NCBI GenBank assembly: GCA_037576195.1
Contig: CM075103.1
Span: forward strand, 15,190,001 to 15,254,000
Source of the DNA: Phytoseiulus persimilis
Taxonomy: Eukaryota; Arthropoda; Arachnida; Mesostigmata; Phytoseiidae
Direction of reading: 5' to 3'
DNA length: 64,000 bases
Positions 10,441 through 24,240 of the stretch are shown here, one piece after another. A model generated the notes under the pieces. The model searched no databases. It saw only the letters and a list, made by a program, of their open reading frames with translations, and was not told the origin of the DNA. Position 1 is the first letter of the stretch. The number at the start of each line of letters is the position of its first letter. Made by a program: the position numbers and the translations under genes.

Positions 10441-13131
10441 GCTCGCGCGGGTGCGTCCTCCCAATACACTAGTTGGACCTCGCTCTACTGGAAAAAGTCT
10501 TCCCGCGCGGGAACTCACTGTATTTATCAAACAAGGACGTTTGAACCGATTCCAAGCAACATTCAGGGTCCAATCCCATTGCGTTCTTGGTTCAGATCGA
10601 AGCTTGTATATTTTTCCGTTTAGGATCTAACAATTTCAAATACATCGACCAACCCACTCCCTGGCTTCCAACCGTACATCGAGTTTTGTGATGACTGTTG
10701 CCGTTAGTCAAAAGGAGGGTCACTCGAAACTACCGGAATAGTGGAGTGTTTGGATGGAATCGGGAGCGCTGGAATGCTGCTGTCATGTCGGAGGAGAGGG
10801 CGGGACGCAGGACGCTCACGATTGTGGGAGCAGAATAACTCGGGGGTCAGCAGTGTCAGTGGACGAGCAGTGAAACGATAGACTATTCTGTGAGGGACTT
10901 GCCAGACCTGGATGACCCACTTATATTTCGGGACGGGTGTCCAAGGCCGACAGCTTGATCTGAGAGATGCTGCTTCATCTTGCCCGCATTAGGGTAAATA
11001 TTTCTCACTCGTCGTGCACTTTCCTGCTTGGAATTCATTCGAAAGTCCATCTCACAGTGTTTCCCACGCGGGAAGGGACTTTGAGCAGCCGAAGTGTGGC
11101 GGAAATCCCCGTGCGAACGAGGTTGTTCGACATGGATTCCGACTCTGGGCAAGTCCCAACAACACAGCTGTGGACTGGAGGGACGCTGAAGGAATGATGG
11201 ACAGAATTACTTTCCGGTGGATTGTTGGCTGTGAGAGTCTTAGTGCTGAGGAGACACGCCTCGATCAGTTCGACTGGCGAACGAGTTCAGCAGCATCTAC
11301 AGAAGTTGTCCAATCGCTATGTTGTGTAATTCATAACCACTCCTCTATTTACACCGGGAATCCCAGATACGACGGCCTTTGAGCTCCGGCGCATTAGCGA
11401 TTGCCGGGAACATCCACGACGATAACAATATTGGGAATATTTCGTCGATTCCTCCCATGAAATATATATTCTTCTTTCTAAGATTACTTGATATTTATGA
11501 CACCAATGTATTGTTGAGCGTTCTGGCAACGGAACCTACCGCAGAACGCGCTGAGAGATTTGTGCAATACTTCTCTAATCTGACGAAAAAAATTCCCTCT
11601 ATACACTCACCACACGTATGAAATACATAGATATTTATATATTCATCCAATAGGTCGATCCGGTTTTGGAAAAGTAACGGGAATCATGCTGTTTCTATTG
11701 AAGATGGGAAATTATTTATGAATTGCTTGTAAATAAATCTGTAAAGTCAACAGAGGAACATCTAGCCGACTGCGGGTCATTTTTCCAACTGCATCTGTGC
11801 GGTGATTCTGGAAATCTGTGTTTCCACCAATATACCAGAAATAATCTAAGAGGCAAGCTGCCCGTCCGATTTTGAGCCCTCGAAGGCATCTATCTAACGA
11901 CGATAGCTCGTGGGTCCGAAACCAGAGAGAACTATTCCAGCAGTGGTCTCTGCCGCGAAACGGTTTGCCAGGTTTTCTTTTCCACTGCAAGCCCTTCGAA
12001 TCATGCTCGGTGGAAAGAAACTCATTGTCTGATGTAATACGGTCAGGTTCGCGTAGAGTGCATTAAAACTGTTGAGCCCTGGTTACGACATCACGACAGA
12101 ATGATCCGCCCTCGGGTGGCTCGGCGAGTTCCCGACTATATTGTGAGCCCGGGAGAATACCTGGGAAGGTTGCTCTGGCGAGCGCTCGATGCTGCTCATC
12201 GAAAGTCGGGTGCTTGAATTCTGAGGATGTTTATCTCTGGTTCTCTCGGTGGAGCTCGAGCAGCTGCCTTCGAACAGGGCAAATGCAGTCAGCTAATCGC
12301 CAACTTCCAAATCACATATTCAATGATTCAACGCGGTCCCGGAGCCTCGGCGATACATTGATTGCTCTCTCGGACCCACTTGAGGTTGCGACTGTTCGAG
12401 CGTAGCAATTTCTCACATGGATCAAGCGCACAGATCATCTCCAGGCTCCGCGTGACTGCGCCCTATGAGTTAGGGATGCGGCCACATCTGCACTCCTTGT
12501 TGATTCTCGCGCTGGAGCTTCTGCAATGATTCCCGCCGTGTTGAGAATCACGTTTCGATATGGTTTTCTTGCTACCGTCAGGTTTGCATGTGTAGAAAGC
12601 ATGCTCATTGTTCGGCTCCTCCATCTCAACATTCTTCATCCGAGCGACCTCGCCTGGCTCGTTCTCCGGACACGGCGGGACCACACCATGATCGTCCGAA
12701 TAGTGAATGGGGTACAAGATATTTCTGTTATGCCGATTTGCCCGTCACTCGTCCACCTCATTGTTCGCACGGATCGATGACCGTCACTGTTCTTGGAGGA
12801 AGCGGACAGTGCCATCTCGGGCGGAAGATCTTCGCGTAATTCGATGCACGCAAGAGACGAAGTGCGACGACCTCAAAGTCTGACAAGGCCGTTTGGAAGG
12901 GGACAATCTTTTGCCATCACGGCTCAGATTTCCATTCCCAAACATTGAGTTTCTTTGTGGAGAGGGTATTCTGAAGAGCAGCGAAAGCAGTTTGATGAAG
13001 ATCTGTTGCTAGAGGTAGAGGATTACTGGCCATTTTTATAACGTCTGATGCTTCGTGCCGATTCCGGATTTCGATGCTTCCATGTCCGCTGAAAGCGAAT
13101 CTAGAAATTGTGCTTCCTTCCGCTCCTCTTC
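10441..13131. other. Intergenic stretch without a supported gene
   Basis: Only short frames occur here. The region around 11380-11730 is locally AT rich. I found no repeat family from elsewhere in the window and no splice-supported coding block. Confidence 0.4.
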
Positions 13132-13139
13132 ATCTACAC

Positions 13140-13336
13140 CAGTGGTTCTCAGAGTGGGGGGTCGATGGCCGATCTCGGTTTACAGAGGTGATGCCGGGGT
13201 GGATTTGACAAAACTTCTTGGCGTCCACGTATGTGAATCAAGGGGTCGACGGTCGACCCCTTGGTGGACGGCAGTCCATAAACTTCAACGAAGTCGCCTA
13301 GGGGGTCGATGGGTCAGTGGAGTTTGAGAACCACTG
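13140..13336. mobile_element. Short non-autonomous hAT element (MITE), copy 1
   Basis: The element starts CAGTGGTTCTCA and ends TGAGAACCACTG, which are inverted matches. It is flanked by a perfect 8-bp duplication, atctacac, at 13132-13139 and 13337-13344, fitting the nTnnnnAn pattern of many hAT insertions. It is 197 bp with no coding capacity and is closely related to the copy at 36837-37112. Confidence 0.9.
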
Positions 13337-13344
13337 ATCTACAC

Positions 13345-14733
13345 GAAAAGGTCGCATCCATGTCTGCGACGACGTCAACTGGAATGCAACGGGACAAGGC
13401 ACCCGTCCTTTCACGGAATCGACGGAGTTTCTGTTTTTCTCAGAGTTTTCGAACGGTTTCAGATGAGAGTGCCCCACACCGAGGAGACTGTCATCTGGAG
13501 CGTCCCTTCCACGTACCAGTTGAGGATATTCAGCAGCTAAATGCCTGAGAATCACGAAATAGTTCATCATTTGATGTATATTCGTATCGATTGCGGAGAT
13601 GTCGCCTCGCGAGGTACACCGGCACTGTTGAAAGCGGGCGTGATGCTCTCCGATGCAGGTCATGGAATGAAAGTTCGTTGCTCTCTTCGTGGAACAGGAA
13701 GACGGCTGGTTCTACAGGATTGCCTTTCGTGACCCTGAATCACTGAGGTGTATGTTCGTTCTTGGGTCGGCACGGCTCGTACGGTCATTGGCCGGGGAGC
13801 GTGAGACACTGTTTGCCGAGCGGAGAGCCTCCTCGCCCTCGGATTAGGTCTTGGAACAAGCAACAATCAGCGTGAGACATCAGAAGATCCGTTGAGCGTG
13901 TATATTATGATTATATGCTCATCTGTGGATGGACCCCTCACGGCAGAGGTGAGCTAGCTCTGCAAACACCGGCGATACTTCCCAGGGAAGCGGATACAAT
14001 ATCAGCACCGACATTCGACCTTTCGGTCAAGGTGGAGGGAAGGTCGATATTATCACGGCCTTGAATTTGCCATGGACTTCAGATCGAATGCCCAACTAGA
14101 GATTTGCCGGGGTTGGAAATTGGGCACATGCCAACTTCGGTGAACCCAGAGCTAAAGATCGTCCTGAGCTCCGGCTTCACGATGGAGCTTGTGGTTAGAT
14201 AGAGTGACAACCGTCGAATTTCCCAGCTCTTTGAAATAGCGACTTTGATGGCTGTGGCAAGTAACCTTTCAAGGCCCTTGGCTCCCCTGACGCTAGTGAG
14301 AGGGGGTCGTGGCCACCTGAAACCCGGCACGAATTCGGTTAACCGTAAACTGAGTCGCGGTGTCAACTGGGCCATGGCATCAGCTGGGCAACAGGGGCTT
14401 TGACCGAATATTGCCCCACGCACGATTCCGAGTGCGCTGGCTGTCAGTCTGCTTGCATCGCTCCGCTCGCTCGCTCGACCTGACCTCAAACGATCTGCCG
14501 ACCTGCTTCAAGTTCGCTGCCTGCAGGTCCAACGGCAGTTGACGCGCTCCCCACAAAGTCTGAGTCAGAAGACGGGATTAATCATGCTGATGTTATCAGG
14601 AGTTCCGGAGTATCATCAAGTTTCATGACGGCCCCTCATTACACAGGATTCTCCTCGATTCTGAGTGAGAGTGCGACCTAAGAATTCGCCGTCGCCTTTC
14701 TTGGTCCACGTGGCTCCAGGTGGAGAATCCCTG
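13345..14733. other. Intergenic stretch without a supported gene
   Basis: The longest frame (minus strand, 14079-14489) has no motif and no paralogue in the window. Nothing else can be supported. Confidence 0.35.
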
Positions 14734-14936
14734 CAGTGGCGCACCCAGGGGGGCATACCCCCCTTCCAAAACTCTTCGATAGCAGTGTGAAGGTTGGATT
14801 AAATTCGACTTCGATGGACGAAATTGTTCCCCTTCTGAAAACCATGTTGGTCGCGTCATGGAAAGCTCGCGACGATGATCACCATCATCATCTCATCCTT
14901 GCCCCCCCTCAAGAAAGAAAGCTGGGTACGCCCCTG
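14734..14936. mobile_element. Probable short hAT-like MITE
   Basis: The left end reads CAGTGGCGCACCCAGGGGGG. The right end, read on the other strand, begins CAGGGGCGTACCCAG, so about 15 bp form an imperfect inverted repeat. It is about 203 bp with no coding capacity. The flanking 8-mers do not match well, so the exact ends are less certain than for the copy-1 MITE. A similar end lies near 62210-62238 on the other strand. Confidence 0.6.
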
Positions 14937-16240
14937 AAGCAGGGACTTGAAACGCCTTGCGTAGCTCTCACCAGGAATCGAAGAGGTTGGAAACGGCCTG
15001 TCACCTTGCGAAGTACAGATTCGGTAGGGGCAGAAGAGATACCTCTCTCCACCCAGTACGTTCACGAGGAAGGTTGGTGAGTTCCGGTGCACAAGTATTC
15101 GCTAGCAACAAGAGGAGTCGAGATCAAGAGTCCGGACTGCGTGCTCGGGTGGCGAAGGGAAAGCCTCTGGTCCCTAACTAGCTTCGTCGGTGATTCCCTA
15201 TCACGGAGACTGCATCAAGGCACAATCGGTTTAGCTCAGACGACGAGTCTTTCGTATGTCGTTCACAGGATCAGTGGGACTATCTCAAGAACACCGTAAC
15301 GACCGCCGCGCGTGGAGAGATTAAAAGCGTGGTGTTGGCATGTTTCTCACGGCCCGGTGTTGGACCGGCACATCGGATCTTGTGAACCAGGGCCGGGCAG
15401 GTCTGGGCCCGTCCAGACCAGCGGTCGCTTATTGTGGGACCTGGGCAACTTTCCTACAATTGAAACGTCGCCGCCCGAGGAAAGGGTCTAGCCGGATAGG
15501 GTAGGGTTAGATGCCCCACAGCGACTGATCTTCCCAGAAACAGCAGAACCGTGTTCCCACTCCCCTCCGCACAAGGAACGTATTGCTGGAGTTTTTCAGC
15601 CTCTTTGGTCACCGAGATCCAAATCTATTAACATCAATCAACAAAAGTTCATTTGAATCCCCATGGTCGAGAGCAAACTTGGGTTCGTTATATCTCGGGT
15701 ACCGCTGGGCGCACAGCGTCGAAAGACCACTTTTTGGTACTGCTCCGTTGAAGGGCTACCTTTTCATGGAAAGTCGATGACCAGATCGTATGATCTCCGA
15801 GTCATTGGAAATCGAGGGTTGCCAAATTTAGATGGTCGTTACCCTCCCCTTGGTCGGCCACGTACCCGTGAAATCCAGAATGTAGCCCCAGATGAGAGCC
15901 ATTCAGGAGCCAGAAAACCGAATGAAGCCATCTTGACACCGAGGAAAATGTCGGATCTTATCAAGGAAACCATCGGTGTTTACGATGCTTTCAAAATGCT
16001 TGGATATTCATATTGTCTTATGGAATATGATAGCGTCCGGCAAGCCAGGCTCGTTCCTCCTGGGACAGGAGGTCCGGGCCTTATCAAAGTGCTCTTCGGA
16101 TTGCTTTGCTACCAAATTCAGGATATTTCGTCACAGAATATTTGGGCGGAGCAGATGAGAAGATCTACCAAGCACGATCTTTGAGCAATCTGTGTCTGTA
16201 CCTGATCCCCTTCTGCTCTGGGCTAGCGTGAAAAGACTCT
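14937..16240. other. Intergenic stretch without a supported gene
   Basis: Frames such as 15663-16184 on the plus strand have no recognisable domain and no family in the window. I see no RNA gene here. Confidence 0.35.
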
Positions 16241-16285
16241 TCTTTGTTTTCCGGCTGAACCTCTCAGCCAACCCTCAGCTTCCTG
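16241..16285 (-). repeat. Truncated SINE tail
   Basis: About 40 bp (tttgttttccggctgaacct and following) match the 3' end of the SINE at 57071-57353 in the same orientation. The match stops before the tRNA-like part. Confidence 0.7.
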
Positions 16286-16693
16286 CATTTCTTCGGCAAG
16301 GGAGGAGAGAAAGATACCTACGTATCTTCTCTAGGCGAGTCACTGCAATTCGAAAAGGAAAACCGGTTCTCCGAGCCCTGGGTTCATTGAATCCCTGCGA
16401 CGAGAGAAAAAGATAAATGAGTAGCTCCAGGCCCAGTACGTCTTCTGCAGTCGAGCTGCGGCCACTCGGAGACGAAACGCCTTCGTCGAGCTCGACCTTG
16501 AACGAAGCAGACACTGTATCCGTCGCAAATACAGACAGGACGCAGCCAAAAAACGGCGAACATTCGTTCTACTAGGAGCTGATCTCAGCCCAGTTCTCGT
16601 AGTCTAGAGAGGTGATTCTCCGATTCCCCGATTCCTGTCACTGGAGGGACACGTTGTTTGACCCACCGAGTCTGCCAGATACCTTGGAGTTTG

Positions 16694-16964
16694 TCGGCTC
16701 GTTGGCCGTGTGGCATAAACCAACGCTTTGGGTGCCACGCTAAGCTAGCAATCGCGGTTTCGATCCCCGGCCGACAACAAAAATTTCTTATGTGGTGAAA
16801 AGAGGATTTAATTTATATCAGAATTAAATCTGAACCATCTCGAGACCCAAGCCCACCGCCCGCAATCGGATTTGCGAGGCGATGGGGAGTGTTACTGAAG
16901 CAATACCGAAAGGTGATCCCGAGACACTTCTGAGGGCTGGCTGAGAGGTTCAGCCGGAAAACAA
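16694..16964 (+). mobile_element. tRNA-derived SINE, copy 1
   Basis: The 5' part is tRNA-like: an A-box-like tggccgtgtgg and a B-box-like ggtttcgatccccgg, spaced as in a tRNA promoter for RNA polymerase III. A family-specific body follows and the end is A rich. The flanks carry a 17-bp duplication, agataccttggagtttg, at 16677-16693 and 16965-16981, the mark of LINE-driven retrotransposition. One base of the B box differs from copy 2. Confidence 0.9.
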
Positions 16965-16981
16965 AGATACCTTGGAGTTTG

Positions 16982-18830
16982 CCTCGTTGTGGGGCCGACG
17001 GGATCGGCGCATGTCAGCTAGGTCACGGAAAGAGCGGCAAAGGCCTCCGCAGACCTCGCAAAAATCCTATCGAGGACTAGAGGGGTACCGAAGCACACAT
17101 AATACTCTTGGCGGTGGTGGCTAAATTAATGGCATTGTACGCCTCGCCGTTAGTAAGACTAGGAACAGAGACCTCCTGGAGAGAACTCAGAGAACGATGG
17201 CAATCAGAATTACCCGCTGCTATCGAACAGTTTCGACTGCCGCGCTCCTCGTCCTCGCCCGGACGCCTCTCTGGCCACTGCTCGCGGAGGAGCTGACGAA
17301 GAAGTGGGAAGAAGTCAAGAAGCAGAGCGACCCGTATGACCCAGAAACCGACGAATGGTCAGAGGAAACAGACGAGCAGATAAGGGGAGCGATGATGACA
17401 AAACGGCAGAAAGCTTGGGACGCCGCGGAAGCACTCCTACCGATGCATCCCGGATCTGAAAACGTGGCTCGACAGAAAGTTTTAGGTCCTGGACTACTAT
17501 ATGTCGCAGGTTCTCACAGGCCACGGCGACTCTCACGCGTACCTTTCGGGGATACCTCGTACCCAACAGCGTAGCGATCGGGACTGGTTCAGTGGGTAGG
17601 AATTGCAGCCTACCTCCTCCTTCTGCCTCGCTTACGTCCTCGCTGTTCTGCATCTACGGTCCCCAGTTCGAACTGAACAAAAGTGTAGCTGCTACAGGAA
17701 GCAATCTGCTGAACGCGAATCTTGAAGTTTTCGAGGTCAGCTTGCTAGAACTGAAGAGGAACCTTCATCTCCAGCTCTAGTATTATTAGCAGAATACGCT
17801 GTCACAACACCTTGTTCTTTCCCACCGGAAGGGGAAAACCGGAATCGATCAGCGATTGCTCCGCTGTCTGGAACTGAATCGTCGAAGCCACCGACGGCCG
17901 GTGTACTCTGTGGTCAACAAGTGACTCAGTGAACCAGACGGTTCGGTGAGATCACGTCTCGGTGCTCCCGAATCACCTCAATGAGCCTGTAGCCTGCCTG
18001 GGACTCGCATTGGCACCGAGCGGCGCGTCGAGCTCACTGATTCTTCGCAGCAGGTTCGTGTCATGCAATGGAGTCTCACAAAGGTACAGATCGACGAAAC
18101 GACATAGAAATTCCATCCCGCCAAACTAGTTCCGACCAGTCCGCTGTTGGGAGAGGAGGTTTCCGGCTACCTGCTTTTCGACTACATGCTTTTCGGGCTC
18201 GATTTTTCGGCTTCATGCGTTTCGGGTTCGAATTTTCGGCTTGTTGGACCCTAACCAACTGAATGAGGGCTTTTCCTTTCTTTTGTGAGCCCTTTGGAAC
18301 AATCGGAGCATTTTCGGTTCATCACGAGCAAAGTTTGAGGACAAACCGGAGCCTCATAAATCGTTACATAAATGACGAAGGACTAACAGAGTGCACCAAA
18401 GCCACAGGGAACGACGTTTTCACATCAAAAATGAAAGCTTTCCTCTTCCATAGGACCCATAGTTGGCTTAACACTTGACTACGATTAAACTTATAACGGC
18501 GCAAAAATATCGATTACATGGATGAGCGAATGTCATTCAGAAAGCTGAGCTCGCGTAGAAGTACCGAGAAGATTTCCGAGGGCTCTCTACCTGGGAATCA
18601 GTGAGGAGTGGGCGGGGTTTCTCAACATCACTCAAGGATCACCTGGCTTGAAATGAATCAGAACACGGAACGACTCTACACGAGTCTTTCCTTCTGGCAG
18701 CGCTACTGTAAAGAAGGAAATTTACGGATCGTACCTAGCATCGAGCGTGAACAAGGAGCCTCTGCTCACACTTCTTCTGCCACATAGATTTCTTTCTCGT
18801 CTTCATCGCAGAGGCCGGACGTTCCCTGTT
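16982..18830. other. Intergenic stretch without a supported gene
   Basis: A plus-strand frame at 17197-17574 includes a charged, helix-like stretch (about 17280-17450), but no domain I can name. The rest is non-coding to my reading. Confidence 0.35.
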
Positions 18831-20123
18831 CAGGGCTTTGCAAACAACCTCATTTCTAAATAACCGCGGTTACGGTTGACCGATAACCGTAAATCCATAA
18901 CCGCAACAGCGGTTAACCGCGAATTCATAACCGCAAGAGAGGTTATAACCGCAAATAATCGCGGTTATATGGGAGAGTGCCCAGAGACGTGATTCTGAAC
19001 AGATCCTACGGCGATACCATCGTTTTTACGCCTAACCATAATGAAACGAGTCATTGCCGAAGACGAAGGGAAGAAACTATAACTCCTCGATATCCTTCCC
19101 AAAGAAAAGTCTCCACATGAGAGAAAATTTTGTATGATTTCTAGGAAGCTTCTTCTGCGTTATCAGGAAGAAGGTGCTATCATTAACGGATACAGCAGGA
19201 TCTCAAAACACATCTCATAAGGACTCGTTTGTTAACTTGATCAGATGGGGCCGGAAACATTGGTTGAACGTTCCAAGTCACGAAATCTTCGACAAATCAC
19301 CTCCTGATGCAAAAGAGATCATCTCGTATTTCAGAGCCTTCCGTCCGATGAATGTCGTCAGCAATTCCGGGTTCAACTCCCCACGATCCGCTGAGGAAGC
19401 ATTGCAAACTCTGAATTGAGGAATCGGCGCCGATTTCTGCACGGTTTCACGAGCAGGGAGTGCCCGAAGGCATGCTTCTTTGTTGAGTTGGTATGACTCG
19501 CGTAAATTCAACGTCCTGATACTCTGTTTTCCCTTTCATTGGGAATCCTCGAGGTCGTCTTTTGAGCTGCTTTCAGTTTTTGTCTCACTCCAAATCACTG
19601 CTCCTGGCTTCGATTCTCGGTTCCGACCAGTGCATGAGAGATCCCCGTTTTCTGGTAAGTTTCCATCACGATTCTTCCATCGACCAACACAATAGCCACT
19701 TTCGCTGTACTCTGTTCGTTGATCCTACCGGATGCGCAAAGTTCTGGAAGATTGAGCCTTCCGCCTCCAATGCTGGCTCATCGAGTCCTTGAACGGCGTG
19801 CTCATGGCGACAAGGACAGGCTGCACCTGATGTGTGATATGTCGAGGTATTAATGCTAGCCGGGTCCGGCTTTCGGAAGCGTGTGCGAACTTCGTTTAAC
19901 GGGACTCATCACACAAGATGTCACAGTTCCAGAAGCAATTCATTTCTCTCCAATTTTTGGCACCCAACTCCAGATCCCCAGCCAGAGTACGCTCATCAGA
20001 CGCGATGCTTTCTCAAAAAATCATACGTTTCGGAAAATTGCTGTCGAATGCGGTTATTACCGCGATTCGCTCGCGGTCATTGCGGTTATTAACCGCGGTT
20101 AAATAACCGTTGCAAAGCCTAGT
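18831..20123. mobile_element. Probable degenerate hAT-type element with ccgcggtt-rich ends
   Basis: The left end reads agggctttgcaa and then ataaccgcggtta. The right end, read on the other strand, begins taggctttgcaacggttatt and then taaccgcggtta. Both ends hold clusters of aaccg/cggtt repeats, as does the hAT element at 45991-47583. The inside has no transposase frame I recognise. The flanking 8-mers do not match, so the boundaries are approximate. Confidence 0.55.
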
Positions 20124-23100
20124 GAGCACCCTCAACAATTATTTCCCAGAAGCAGTCTCAATGTCTGACACTTCGAGTCCATGAAAGCATTCTAAACGCA
20201 CGATGGGGAGTGGATACGGTGGAGAGCAACCCAACGCCGTATCGAAGCGAGAATGTTCAAGCTCCAGTGACAGAGACGCAAGCGTTCAACTAACAAGAAG
20301 CACTGGACTCAAACCATCTAACGAGTGGTTGTCCTCGAGACACCCGTAGCGGAGTCGGAGTTAGTCACCGACTTCACAAGTTGAACACGCACAGTGCAGG
20401 AGTGATACCTACGCTATACAAACCATGAGCAATATTTTTTCACACGGCTGACTCGCATCGAAGGAAGGGGCTGTTGAGGAACTACTGAGCAGCAGGATTA
20501 CTGAACTTTCGGCGATTTTCCACCGGAAACTCCAAGTTACGTAACCAGCGTTTGACCTTCGCGGCAGCGCCCTCGAGCGAGCACATGCCTCGAATATCTC
20601 GAATAGATTGCAAAGGAAGCCGATGAAACCGGGCGAGAGTCGGAGAGCTAAGAAAGGTGTGCCTAAGAGGGTACAGAAAAAATCGCAGCGGGAGAGATCG
20701 CACCGCGACAGCAGCCGTCGTTGAACGTTGTGAGGCAAAAGCGGCTGAAGAGGAGCTGAATGGGACTCAGGAATCGATGGTCACCACCATGGGGCGGAGA
20801 GATGGAAATGTAAGGAGCTACAGAATTATTCAATCGATCATTCGAACGTCTCGGGCTCGTATACAAGCTTTCCATCGCGGGCGATGACCCTGGAGCACAT
20901 AAGGCCGTCTTGAAAGCAAAACTCGCATGGGCGCTAGACTTCGGAAAATCGTGAGAAAGGAATCGCGCCTCAAGGGTAGGAATGGGCTAACCGCCAGCGA
21001 AATCGTTAGACTTCAAGCCCATTTCTGGAAAGTGATCCGTGGGAACTCTGATTCAGTCGAAGGAATGAAGAAGACTGTCTGGGCAAGTTTTTACCATCGG
21101 AGCTCGACGGAAGAGCACCCTCAATTTCAAAATTACCAAACACCAAAACAGAAACGGAAGCTCCCATTCCCTTGTTTGGAAAGTAACGCCCAAACTAAAG
21201 TCCCGTTGAAACCAAACGCTCTAGACCGCAGTTTTGTTACCCTTTCGCGGGTACAACGAGGGTCCAGAGACTGTGCTAAGCGTGATGAATGAAATCGGTC
21301 TAACCGTCGGCCGAAGTTGTCGAACTGCAATGCAAGACAGAGATACAGCCCGAGTCCGACAGAGTAATAGGCGCTCCCGCCAACGGATCGTGTTGTGCCC
21401 CTCAGAATCCAATGTCATGGCGAAACCTCTTACACATACCGCGATAGATACTTTAATGCAGTTCTCAACCATTTCCATGTCTTTGTCTATTCCTGCGCCG
21501 GCTGTTTCTCCTGCTCTTCCGCGAGCATCTGCGGAAGTTTCGGTAGCACCTTGGTTGGTGCGGGCTGGAAACTACCACGATACTACCACCGTTACTAACG
21601 AGCCGTTACTAATGATGCCAGGGGCGGATTTGATGCTCCCCCCTCACTCTCTTTTCTTGAGGTCAGAGAAGTTGAGTGCGTTCGAGTGTATTCTTCGACA
21701 CAAAATTTTCTGATACCTCAGACACAGAAAATGATCCGAAACGGAGATCTCCAACAAAATCTTCAAAGAAATGCAGACAACTTTCGCGAGCAAGCCCACA
21801 CGTGAGCAACTAGATAATCATTTGACTTATATGATTTGAACTCTCCCGTGGACTCGTCGCAGTCAAACTCATCCGTGATGGACATCTTGATCGACAGGAT
21901 TGCGAATTGCGAGGTTTGTCAACTTCGTGGGCTCGATCTCTGATCCGAGGCTGAAACCAAAAATGAACTGAGCATTTCCTCTCGATCAGGAAGGAGGACG
22001 AAAAACAGACGATGGTTCGTTAAGAGTTCGAAAAATCAGATGTGAAGATCGGACTTTGCCCCTGCCCTAACGATTCCGAAGAAAAAATCTACGCGGAAGA
22101 GCTCAAGTTCCCTCATGTAAAAGGCATGCAGAGGCATTCTGATGCCCCTAGCGATCTGATGCCCGGGGTGGACCGCCCCACTGCCCCCCTCCCTCTCTAC
22201 GCTACTGTACGGACTGCATCGAACGAGGGCAGCGACGCCCCGACTTTTCCGCATCGTGGTTCGCAAAGTGGCTGGTGACTGATGTTGCCAACACGTCGGT
22301 ATGAACTTGCTCAATGCTCTTGTCCGCCCGGGAGAGAATTTCCGCCTTCATCGCATTGGAAGTTGTCCGCTCCCTGATATCGCCATGCTCTAGCGCCGCG
22401 TTTCCCCACTTTTCGCCTCCCGCGGACCCGCATGGGAGTCAGAATCAGATCGCGCCCCCCCTCCCGCCGATAGGATAAAAAGTGAAAAACATTTTTCAAC
22501 GTGCCAGAACTAGCCTGGCGTTCATTTGACACTTGATAACTATATCTGTGGTATGCGATTCACCAAGCTTTTCCACAGGATAAAGATTTGAGACCATCAT
22601 CGGTTTTTGTTCGTAACGGAGATCGCCAACTGCGTTGGTGGTCTCGGTGAGATACCTGCTGCTGGTGTTTGTCAGTCAGCAAATCTACTGTGGTTTGGAG
22701 CTTTGTCTCCGAGAGACTCAATGCAGCGTGAGCGTGCAACCTGTTCGCCGATGGTGAAGGATTCTTTCGAGCGCACATGAAATTCGCGGAAGTGGCTGGT
22801 CAGTTTTGGTGATCCTTGCAGCTTGACGCCGCTGGACTTCAAGATGGCTCCCCAATCGCCTGAAGTATTCTACGGGCTTATCTGTGACATCAAGATGCTT
22901 CGTCTGTAGACGGCGGGCTAACTTATACGGTTTCAGTGAGTCGTGTGCCAACTTCCTGACATACGACATGTTTGTTGCACGAGTCACTGTCGGGAGCGAG
23001 TGTGAAGCCCAGCTTCAAGTATTCTTCATTGTGGAGCCTTCTCTTCTTGTGAGAAACATTCCCGCTCCTCCTTCCGCAGTGCTGGGTTTCCTCTTCAGGC

Positions 23101-24091
23101 CCGTCGCACGTCGGAGGCAGGCTTTCGCGGGCCTCATGAAAATTTCACCTCGCTTCCGCGCGTCCCCAGTGCCCGTGATCCTGAATCTCGAGAAGGGATT
23201 CTTGGCTCCCGGTAGATCGAAGCTGTACATCAACAGTCAATATAGCGAATGTGAAATTCCCGCTGGAGGCATGAGCTTTCAGAAGGGAGGATCTAGGTTG
23301 CGCCGCAACTTCCCAAGGCACGGAAAGCATTCCTTAAAGAAACCGTTTATTGAGTCCACGAGGGAATCCTATAAAAGTGACCTGTTGCGGAACACTGAAG
23401 CGGAATTCAATCCGAATCAAGAACTTAATTTCGTTCAATAGAGCTGGGGGAACGCAGAATCGGAGATCCAGTCCGATTCATCGAAGAGGCTTCATGATGA
23501 CATAAATCACTTGAGAATGTCCATGCCAGGTAGAATGCGCGAGTGGCGGTTCCGGTCGAACCTCTCAGCTCCATCATCCAATACGTTGATGGGAGGGTGT
23601 TTCCGGACCTGCGCATTGCCACGCAAATACTTCTTCCCATCGCCGTTATAATAGCCAGCTTTGAGAGGTTATATACAGCGAGTTGAAGCGGATCAAGAGC
23701 CATGATCATCGTGGGCCGAGGAGGGCTGCGCGCAATGACGTTTTTAAGCATCGAGAAAGACGAAACGAAGAAACTGATTGCGAAGCTGTTATGATATGAT
23801 AACATTGACTGAACACGTCCTCGTTTTCTGCTCCACGGATCTCCTCCGATTCCACACCTTCCCGTGCGGGTTCACGGCGGCGTGTTCCTGCCGGTTCGTC
23901 CTGAACACGACTCGAACCAGGTATGCCTCTGCTTTTGAGGTGCCATCGGGGTTGATCTAACCTCACTTCTGGGGTACGTGGAGGTATTTCGACGGCAAAT
24001 CCTCAGACCGAATCAGCGTTTTTCATTTCCCGAATAGTCAATACGGTCGTACAATCCGAACGTTCCATCAGACAATTGGGGCAACAGTACT
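20124..24091. other. Intergenic stretch without a supported gene
   Basis: Many overlapping short frames occur on both strands. The longest (plus 22884-23441) has no motif and could be chance. A minus-strand frame at 22718-22987 has a KPYKLARR segment faintly like the linker of IS630-type transposases, but no catalytic part could be read. Confidence 0.35.
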
Positions 24092-24240
24092 GGTCAGGTC
24101 GACCCCAGAAGGACCTCTATGAAGTCCAAAAATTATGGTCAGGTCGACCCCAAAATCTCCGTAGACTCCAAAGAGAATGGTAAGCTCGACCCCGATATGA
24201 TTCCCATAAATCCCCAGGAATATGGCGGATGGGAACTTTG
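24092..24240 (+). repeat. 45-bp minisatellite, short array
   Basis: Three or more diverged 45-bp units begin with ggtcaggtcgacccc. They are the same repeat as the arrays at 44552-44690, 47690-47950 and 63369-64000. Confidence 0.8.

Noticed and set aside
16694-16780. A functional tRNA gene
   Set aside because: The tRNA-like head is fused to a SINE body, ends A-rich, has insertion duplications, and its acceptor stem does not close properly.
22718-22987. Minus-strand frame with a KPYKLARR segment, perhaps an IS630-type transposase linker
   Set aside because: No catalytic Asp region could be read next to it in any frame; too weak to call.
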